Shown: positions 1-5,410 of the stretch, one piece after another
Position numbering within the stretch: position 1 is the first letter of the stretch
How the letters are laid out: every line of letters starts with the position of its first letter
Assembly: GCA_016218005.1 (NCBI GenBank)
Contig: JACRFF010000071.1
Coordinates: forward strand, 1 to 7,765
Length of the DNA: 7,765 nt
Direction: 5' to 3'
Origin: Ignavibacteriales bacterium
Lineage (GTDB): Bacteria; Bacteroidota; Ignavibacteria; UBA10030
The notes under the pieces: generated by a model
Seen by the model: the letters and a program-made list of their open reading frames with translations, nothing else
Told to the model about the DNA's origin: nothing
The model's database searches: none
Translations under genes and position numbers: made by a program

Positions 1-1
1 A

Positions 2-1003
2 CGGCAGGCAATCTTGGCCCTTGCACGAGAGGGGTATCTGAACATCATTCCTCGTGTGGGATGTTATGTTTCTGATCGAGGGCAGCAAAGGCCACCACAT
101 CAAAAATCGAATATCGTTGCTCTTCTCGTCCCGACAATTCAAAATCCTTTCTGGGGTGAGATTGCTCAAGAGATAGAAGCGTTGTTTCTCACGCACGGGT
201 ACTCACTTATTCTCTGTAACACTGAAGGCAGCACGGAGCGCAGTCATTCCTACTTCAACATTTTGAAGGAAAAGGTGGAGGGGTTCATCATCGCTCCGGA
301 TAGCTCTTCTGAGGATAGAACTCCATATCGCGAGCTACAAAAACTTAACATTCCGTTCGTGCTCTTTGATAAGACCATCAAAGGCATTCAAGCTGATACA
401 GTGTTAGTGAACAACCATGAAGGGGCACGGTTAGCGGTCGAACATCTCATAGAGCTTGGCCATCGAAACATCACGTGTATTGCTGGACTTTCCAGTGAGG
501 AAAATATCTCTGAGCGCGTACGAGGTTATAGGGAAACATTGCAAGAACATGGATTGAAAGATGCCGTCATCTCCTTTGAAGAACTTCCCGGGAGAAAACT
601 GTGCTACAAAGTTGCGGAAGAATTCTTTGCAAGAAAGAACCGGGCGACGGCAATATTTGCGACAAACGACATTCTCTGTGTAGGAATTATTGAAGCTGCA
701 CGTGCGCGAGGTTTAAGGATACCGGATGATGTCGCAATTGTTGGATTCGATGACATCTCTATTGACCAACTTCTCGAAATTCCACTGACGACCATTTCAC
801 AATCAGAGCCGCTCATTGCCAAACACGTGGTAGAATTACTGCTATCGAACATCTCCAATCAACGAGAACGACAAATTCAGCAAATTCTCCTGGAGCCAAA
901 ACTCATCGTTCGACAATCCACGGTATCAAAAAAGGAAGCTGTGGAACCAGAGCCGATCGCAGGGAAATCAACACGGGTTATGGAAAAGGAAAGCATATTG
1001 TGA
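2..1003 (+). CDS. GntR/LacI hybrid (AraR-like) transcriptional regulator, 5' end missing
   Basis: A sugar-type ligand-responsive transcription factor, cut by the left edge; 333 residues are visible. The reading frame is open to the first bases, so a TTG at 14 is not the true start. The first ~26 visible residues (RQAILALAREGYLNIIPRVG followed by CYVSD) match the end of a GntR winged helix-turn-helix, with the 'vRqAl..L..eGyl...pg.GtfVs' pattern. They do not match a LacI headpiece, which would show 'sRVLN...v...TR..V..A...lgY.pN'. Residues ~38-307 are a LacI/GalR periplasmic-binding-like domain. It begins with the NIVALLVPTIQNPFWGEI strand-helix, has the ND pair at ~222-223, and carries the hallmark IPDDVAIVGFDDI near residues 241-253. 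A charged tail of ~26 residues follows. Such hybrids (Bacillus AraR is the model) usually repress sugar-use genes until a sugar binds. The neighbouring receptor operon is the likely target, by inference. The ligand is unknown. Confidence 0.88.
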   Translation, partial: RQAILALAREGYLNIIPRVGCYVSDRGQQRPPHQKSNIVALLVPTIQNPFWGEIAQEIEALFLTHGYSLILCNTEGSTERSHSYFNILKEKVEGFIIAPDSSSEDRTPYRELQKLNIPFVLFDKTIKGIQADTVLVNNHEGARLAVEHLIELGHRNITCIAGLSSEENISERVRGYRETLQEHGLKDAVISFEELPGRKLCYKVAEEFFARKNRATAIFATNDILCVGIIEAARARGLRIPDDVAIVGFDDISIDQLLEIPLTTISQSEPLIAKHVVELLLSNISNQRERQIQQILLEPKLIVRQSTVSKKEAVEPEPIAGKSTRVMEKESIL

Positions 1004-1013
1004 ATGAACGGAG

Positions 1014-1027
1014 GTAACGACAGTTAC
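1014..1027. promoter_or_regulatory. Small inverted repeat in the regulator-receptor gap
   Basis: GTAAC-GACA-GTTAC forms a perfect 5-bp inverted repeat with a 4-nt spacer, 42 bases upstream of the receptor start. It could be a weak hairpin or half of an operator for the upstream regulator. It is short enough to occur by chance, and no convincing -35/-10 pair was found nearby. Confidence 0.15.
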
Positions 1028-1054
1028 AGGTCGTATAACCAACAGGACAAGAAC

Positions 1055-1060
1055 AAGGAG
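1055..1060 (+). promoter_or_regulatory. Ribosome binding site of the TonB-dependent receptor
   Basis: AAGGAG lies 8 nt before the ATG at 1069. This spacing supports 1069 as the start, and the protein that follows opens with a signal peptide. A second SD-like GGAGGT at 1010-1015 has no usable start codon at a suitable distance. Confidence 0.7.
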
Positions 1061-1068
1061 TTGGCGAA

Positions 1069-4000
1069 ATGAAGGCGTGTCATTCCTTTCGCTTGATGTT
1101 CCGGGCATGGGGGTGCTTCATAATCTGTACCGCGTTGAGTTTTGCCAGTGGAAAAATCTCTGGGGTGGTAACCAACGCCGAGACGGGAGAGAAACTGATA
1201 GGAGCGAATGTGATCCTCGAAGGCTATTGGAGAAACGGAGAGGTCATAAAATCTGATGTTCCTATGGGGGCTGCAACGGATCTGGATGGCTTCTACTACA
1301 TTCTCAACGTCCCACCGGGGGTTTACGCACTGACAGCGTCAATGGTCGGGTATGAGAAAAAGATGATCACCGACGTTCGGGTAGAATTCGACAGGACAGT
1401 AACCATCGATTTCTCGTTGAGGCCCCGGGCGCTGGAGATGCAGGCCGTCACCGTAACGGCCAAGAGGGAGATGATTCAACGGGATGTTTCTTCGAGCCGA
1501 ATTATCATTACCCAGGAAGAGGCCAAAGATCTGCCAGTGAACGATGTTCAGCAGATCATTAACTTAACCCCTGGTGTATCGGTAAGCTCCTACGATAATA
1601 AGGTGAATATCCGAGGCGGCGGCTCCGATCAGGTTATGGCTTACCTCGATGGATTTTCTCTCAAAGACAATATCTTCAATGTGCCCTTCCTCTCATATAA
1701 CCGAACGTCGATTGAGGAAATTTCCATTCAAACCGGCGGGTTCTTGGCTGAATACGGAGATCTGCGTTCAGGAATCATCAACGTCATTACGACTGAAGGC
1801 AGTGACCGGTATTCCCTATCCTTTGATGCCCGATACAGTAAGCCTGCTTACAAATATGCTGGGCCGAAACGCTATCTTGAGGACAAGAATTACCTTATCT
1901 ACGGCAGCGATATCTCTATGGACTCAGTACGGCTAGCCCAGATGTTTCCTCTACCGGAAGACAAATTCGAGGGATGGGCCAAATTTTCCGAAAGGGCTCT
2001 TGCAGACCGTGATTCTACTAATGATATGTCCCCCAACCAGAACCGGGAACTCTGGCGATGGCAGCATCGAGGCCGCACGGAAGGACGTCTCCCTGATTAC
2101 ATTGTTGATGCGACTCTCAGTGGTCCTATGCCAGGCCGAACGCTGCCACTGTTCGGTCCTTTGTTCGAGAATATGAATTTTGTGCTTTCACACCGAACAA
2201 AGTATGACGCGTATGCGAATCCGGGCTACCGCGATCATTTTGGTGAAGACAACACAATGCTGAAGCTCACGTATCGCCTTGCGCCATCTATGCGTCTCAC
2301 GGTCTTGGGGATGCTTGCCCACGAATCGGGAACCGGTGTGACCAACCAGCAACAGGGCGATGATGCTTTTGTCATGCGCGAGGGTGGCGGCGGCACGTAT
2401 GGGAATGCCGCGTATCCTCTTGGCGAGATCAGAACAACGAATTTGGGACTGAACTTCGTGCATACGCTATCGCCAAACACGTTCTACGAACTTCGAGTGT
2501 CTCGTATGGACCGCAAGTATGACTTCGGTCATGCACCGGCGCGGGATACCACCAAGATCAAGTACATACCTGATGAGTTTTACGAAATTCAATCGGATTC
2601 ACTCAGAGTTCATGGCTATTGGGATCCAACGACCAGGCACTATATCGTGAAGGATATGACACTCTATCGCGGCGACAGGATTTGGTTACCCGGTTCATGG
2701 TACGATGAGACGCCTAACGGCTGGGTGACTCCGGGCTACAGCATTAGCGACCGGGTTGGAAAGGTCAATCTGAACGAATCGGCGAAAGAGCGAGATCAAT
2801 CCAGTGGCTGGAGCTGGAACATCCGCGGAGACTTCACCAGTCAGGTGAATAAATATCATCTGATCAAGGCAGGCTTTTATCTCAATCAGAATAAGATCTA
2901 CCGCGATTACTATGAAATAAGGACCTCCTATGAGGACCGCGCTATCCGCTATACGGAATCCCCTCGATACGGTGCCCTATACTTTCAGGACCGAATCGAA
3001 TTCGAGAATCTTATTTTCAACTTCGGCGCGCGTGCGGAGTACTTTGATGCCAACAGCATAGCGTACGATGCAAATGACCCGTTCTCAGTCTACTGGTATA
3101 AAGATAGCGTATGGACGAATCTCGATAGTATGCGCCACGAACCCAGCACGAAGTATGTTCGCATCAGTCCGCGCTTGGGCATTTCCCATCCCATGACGGC
3201 AACGAGCAAAATTTATTTCAATTACGGACACTCCTATAATGCCCCTAACAATACGTATCGCTACGGGTTCTTGCCGCATCCTAGTATGTATGCGCCGACA
3301 GAGTGGCGAGGGAATCCCAATTTGAAGCCGCAAAAAACCGTGCAATACGAGTTAGGCTATGAACAGGTCTTGTTTGACGAATATCTCATCCACTCAGCGA
3401 TCTACTATAAGGACGTGACGGATGAACTGGGCTTGGTGTATTATCAGAATGTGTTTTCCCCGAATCCGACGCGGCGGTATTACACCTGGGAGAATAAAGC
3501 GTATCAGGATATTATTGGGTTGGAGTTCAGAGTATACAAGAGAATAGGAGAATTCTTGACGGGATGGATTCAGACCGAGGTGCGCGGACAAAAACGTGGT
3601 GAGATCGGATTTGAAAATCGGTTTGTTGAAGGAGATCCCCTGAATGTTCCGACCTATTCGAAATTCTCTTACCCCGATGAAGTGCTTTGGGACTGGACTC
3701 CGAGTTTTCTTGCCAATATCGATCTCCATACACCACAGGACTGGGGGTCGGATCTTTTCGGCATCAATCTCTTTGGGGGATGGAGAATCAATGCGATTCT
3801 CTCCTGGTCGGAAGGGGGCAAGTTTACGTGGAATCCTACGAATAGTCCATTCATACGCAACAATCTCCAAAACGCAAGTTCCTTCAGCAATGATTACTTT
3901 ATCAGCAAAGCAATCAAAGTAGGGGGGGCACGGTTGGTTTTCTATTGTGATGTTCACAATCTGTTTTCTCGTACACTCCTCAATGTCGGTGTGCTTAATG

Positions 4001-4188
4001 GGCTTGCTGAGAGTCCCGGAAGTGAAAAATATAATTACTATGCTTCTTTGCAGCCGGGTGATCGGGTGGGGCACTATGAAGCTTCTCATATTGTGCGTCC
4101 AAAAGAAAAACCCGGGGAGGATTACATCTACCGTGTGGGCGGTCCCGTGACAGTGTTTTTCGGCCTACGATTTAATATGGACTTCTAA
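1069..4188 (+). CDS. TonB-dependent outer-membrane receptor with carboxypeptidase-regulatory-like domain
   Basis: An outer-membrane active importer of 1039 aa that would be energised by TonB-ExbBD. Residues 1-28 form a signal peptide (hydrophobic core CFIICTALSF, likely cleavage near FASG). Residues ~29-118 are a carboxypeptidase-regulatory-like beta-sandwich (ISGVVTNAETGEKLIGANV, GFYYILNVPPGVYALTASMV). A TonB-box-like VTVTAKR lies at 127-133. The plug runs to ~245, with NIRGGGSDQVMAYLDG from 180 and GIINVITTEG at 235-244. The remainder is a large barrel rich in aromatic beta-strands. It includes RELWRWQHR near 326-334, a motif I recall from related receptors in Ignavibacteria/KSB1-like genomes. 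The chain ends in FFGLRFNMDF, with the C-terminal Phe typical of BAM-inserted barrels. Length and domain order resemble SusC/CirA-type receptors, but no SusD gene follows. The substrate cannot be told; the adjacent sugar-type regulator suggests a carbohydrate or related organic ligand (inference). Confidence 0.93.
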   Translation: MKACHSFRLMFRAWGCFIICTALSFASGKISGVVTNAETGEKLIGANVILEGYWRNGEVIKSDVPMGAATDLDGFYYILNVPPGVYALTASMVGYEKKMITDVRVEFDRTVTIDFSLRPRALEMQAVTVTAKREMIQRDVSSSRIIITQEEAKDLPVNDVQQIINLTPGVSVSSYDNKVNIRGGGSDQVMAYLDGFSLKDNIFNVPFLSYNRTSIEEISIQTGGFLAEYGDLRSGIINVITTEGSDRYSLSFDARYSKPAYKYAGPKRYLEDKNYLIYGSDISMDSVRLAQMFPLPEDKFEGWAKFSERALADRDSTNDMSPNQNRELWRWQHRGRTEGRLPDYIVDATLSGPMPGRTLPLFGPLFENMNFVLSHRTKYDAYANPGYRDHFGEDNTMLKLTYRLAPSMRLTVLGMLAHESGTGVTNQQQGDDAFVMREGGGGTYGNAAYPLGEIRTTNLGLNFVHTLSPNTFYELRVSRMDRKYDFGHAPARDTTKIKYIPDEFYEIQSDSLRVHGYWDPTTRHYIVKDMTLYRGDRIWLPGSWYDETPNGWVTPGYSISDRVGKVNLNESAKERDQSSGWSWNIRGDFTSQVNKYHLIKAGFYLNQNKIYRDYYEIRTSYEDRAIRYTESPRYGALYFQDRIEFENLIFNFGARAEYFDANSIAYDANDPFSVYWYKDSVWTNLDSMRHEPSTKYVRISPRLGISHPMTATSKIYFNYGHSYNAPNNTYRYGFLPHPSMYAPTEWRGNPNLKPQKTVQYELGYEQVLFDEYLIHSAIYYKDVTDELGLVYYQNVFSPNPTRRYYTWENKAYQDIIGLEFRVYKRIGEFLTGWIQTEVRGQKRGEIGFENRFVEGDPLNVPTYSKFSYPDEVLWDWTPSFLANIDLHTPQDWGSDLFGINLFGGWRINAILSWSEGGKFTWNPTNSPFIRNNLQNASSFSNDYFISKAIKVGGARLVFYCDVHNLFSRTLLNVGVLNGLAESPGSEKYNYYASLQPGDRVGHYEASHIVRPKEKPGEDYIYRVGGPVTVFFGLRFNMDF

Positions 4189-4233
4189 TGCCCAGGCGTA
4201 ACTCAGTCACTTCGGTAATAGGAACAGCCACAA

Positions 4234-4258
4234 GTCTCTCAGCCAGAAGCTGAGAGAC
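4234..4258 (+). repeat. Perfect 10-bp stem-loop between receptor and PorV-like gene
   Basis: GTCTCTCAGC and GCTGAGAGAC are exact reverse complements separated by a 5-nt loop (CAGAA), 45 bases after the receptor stop codon. No U-tract follows, so it is not a standard intrinsic terminator. It may be a transcript-stabilising or processing hairpin that sets receptor mRNA level apart from the downstream genes, or a partial terminator/attenuator. Confidence 0.6.
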
Positions 4259-4268
4259 CTCCGCGGAG
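4259..4268. repeat. Perfect 10-bp palindrome abutting the stem-loop
   Basis: CTCCGCGGAG equals its own reverse complement and begins at the base right after the right arm of the preceding stem-loop. As DNA it could be a protein-binding half or a full dyad. As RNA it has no loop, so it would form only a poor hairpin. Its function is unknown. Confidence 0.35.
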
Positions 4269-4365
4269 AAGACACAAAAGAAGTATGACCGAGAAATTCA
4301 AACCGTTTGATCCTTTGTGGCTGAGTAGATACGCCCAGGCAAGAACCACCCCGCGTTGATAACTC

Positions 4366-4370
4366 GGAGG
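4366..4370 (+). promoter_or_regulatory. Ribosome binding site of the PorV-like gene
   Basis: GGAGG, within a run of Gs (GGAGGGGG), ends 7 nt before the ATG at 4378. It is strong and well spaced, and it fixes the start directly ahead of a signal peptide. Confidence 0.7.
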
Positions 4371-4377
4371 GGGAAGC

Positions 4378-5379
4378 ATGAAAAGAAAATTGAAAATCCC
4401 CTCGGGGCTGACCATCTTTTTCATCATCGTGTTCAGTTGTCTATTCGTTGCAAACGCGCAGATGAAGAAAGTTGCTCAGGTCAAGATGCAGTTTCTCAAA
4501 CTGGGCATTGGTGCTCGAGCCGCCGCAATGGGTGATGCCTTTACGGCATTGGGCGGAGAGCCTAACTCCATCTTTTATAATCCGGCCGGTTGTGCCGCGG
4601 TGCAAGGATTCAATTTCGTGGTGAACCAAACCAATTGGATCGCTGATATTAACCACAAAGCAGGTGTTCTCTCGTACAATACCGGGCGGTTCGGTGTCTT
4701 CACGGTAAATTATATCAACGTTAACTATGGCACAATGGAGCGCACCGTGGTGGATGCTCACGCATGGGAGGGCTATATCAGCCAGGGTGAGTTCTCCGTC
4801 GGTGAGTATGCGGTAGGACTCGGCTACGCGACGAGAATTACCGACCGATTCTTCATCGGCGGACAAGTGAAATATGCGTATCAGGACCTGGGAACCAGCC
4901 ATGTTTGGCAGTACATCGGTACACAGTTCGAGACTACTCGCGACATAAAAAACGAGAACGAGGCAGTGGCTTATGACTTTGGGACGTTCTACAACTTCGG
5001 TTTCAACAATATCCGTATTGGCATGTCGGTACAGAACTTTGCGAATAGGCCGCTTCCACTCACCTTCAGATTCGGTGCAGCCGTCGACCTTAATGAATTC
5101 CTTTTTCCTGATGCCGGCAGCCATGTGCTTACCCTGGCTATTGACGGTCTGCATCCGAAGGATTATTCCGAGCGGGTCCATTTTGGACTGGAATATGTTT
5201 TTGACCAGACCGTTGCCTTGCGCGGCGGGTACAAGCTGAACTATGATGAAGAAAGCTTTAGTGCAGGCTTCGGATTGAAAGCTACACTTGTAGGCGTAGG
5301 CTTACAGTTTGACTATGCCGTCACGAATTTCGGTGCGCTTGGTGTGGTGAATCGGTTTTCACTCACTTTCCAGCCATGA
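4378..5379 (+). CDS. PorV/PorQ-family outer-membrane beta-barrel protein
   Basis: A 333-aa exported barrel of the PorV/PorQ family, related to FadL-like barrels. Residues 1-27 are a signal peptide (basic MKRKLK, hydrophobic core, cleavage at ANA|Q). The mature start carries the family hallmark at ~39-71: FLKLGIGARAAAMGDAFTAL followed by GGEPNSIFYNPAG. Short amphipathic strands with glycine turns follow to the end (FGVFTVNYINVNYGTMER, GLGYATRITDRFFIGGQVKY, RFSLTFQP). In Bacteroidota, PorV is the T9SS shuttle that binds C-terminal sorting domains and delivers cargo to the surface attachment complex; other family members have no defined role. The next gene, 31 bp away on the same strand, encodes a protein with such a domain, so the two may act as a pair (inference). 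A VFSC sequence in the signal peptide is a poor lipobox, so a lipoprotein is unlikely. FCB genomes often carry several paralogs, so the name porV is not assigned. Confidence 0.87.
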   Translation: MKRKLKIPSGLTIFFIIVFSCLFVANAQMKKVAQVKMQFLKLGIGARAAAMGDAFTALGGEPNSIFYNPAGCAAVQGFNFVVNQTNWIADINHKAGVLSYNTGRFGVFTVNYINVNYGTMERTVVDAHAWEGYISQGEFSVGEYAVGLGYATRITDRFFIGGQVKYAYQDLGTSHVWQYIGTQFETTRDIKNENEAVAYDFGTFYNFGFNNIRIGMSVQNFANRPLPLTFRFGAAVDLNEFLFPDAGSHVLTLAIDGLHPKDYSERVHFGLEYVFDQTVALRGGYKLNYDEESFSAGFGLKATLVGVGLQFDYAVTNFGALGVVNRFSLTFQP

Positions 5380-5399
5380 ACAAGCACCCGGAGAAGTGC

Positions 5400-5405
5400 A
5401 GGAGG
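5400..5405 (+). promoter_or_regulatory. Ribosome binding site deciding the start of the FN3/sorting-domain protein
   Basis: AGGAGG is followed by TGATGATG. The ATG at 5411 sits 5 nt downstream. The in-frame ATG at 5408 is only 2 nt away, and the in-frame GTG at 5396 lies upstream of the SD itself. Start 5411 is therefore preferred. Confidence 0.75.
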
Positions 5406-5410
5406 TGATG

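Noticed and set aside
14..16. TTG at 14 as the start of the regulator
   Set aside because: The frame continues to the left edge, with residues that complete the GntR wing motif (RQAIL), so the gene starts outside the window.
617..633. AAGAATTCTT palindrome inside the regulator gene
   Set aside because: It lies within conserved coding sequence and is fully explained by the codons there.
3394..4089. 231-codon open frame on the minus strand inside the receptor gene
   Set aside because: It lies wholly inside a well-supported coding region on the other strand, its translation shows no domain or signal peptide, and it has no clear ribosome binding site.
4307..4331. Possible promoter (TTGATC ... 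TAGATA) upstream of the PorV-like gene
   Set aside because: The spacing is about 13 bp and both hexamers match poorly. No Bacteroidota-type TTTG/TAnnTTTG pair was found at the right distance.
4190..4340. GCCCAGGC occurring at both ends of the receptor-PorV gap (4190-4197 and 4333-4340)
   Set aside because: An 8-bp direct repeat in this composition is plausible by chance, and the flanks show no insertion-like structure.
4441..5181. 246-codon minus-strand open frame opposite the PorV-like gene
   Set aside because: The plus strand has a signal peptide, an SD and a family hallmark motif. The minus frame has low-complexity, unrecognisable content and is a coding shadow.
5396..5410. Earlier GTG start at 5396 for the FN3 protein
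   Set aside because: It would place the strong AGGAGG inside the coding sequence and add residues ahead of a typical signal peptide. ATG 5411 has proper SD spacing.
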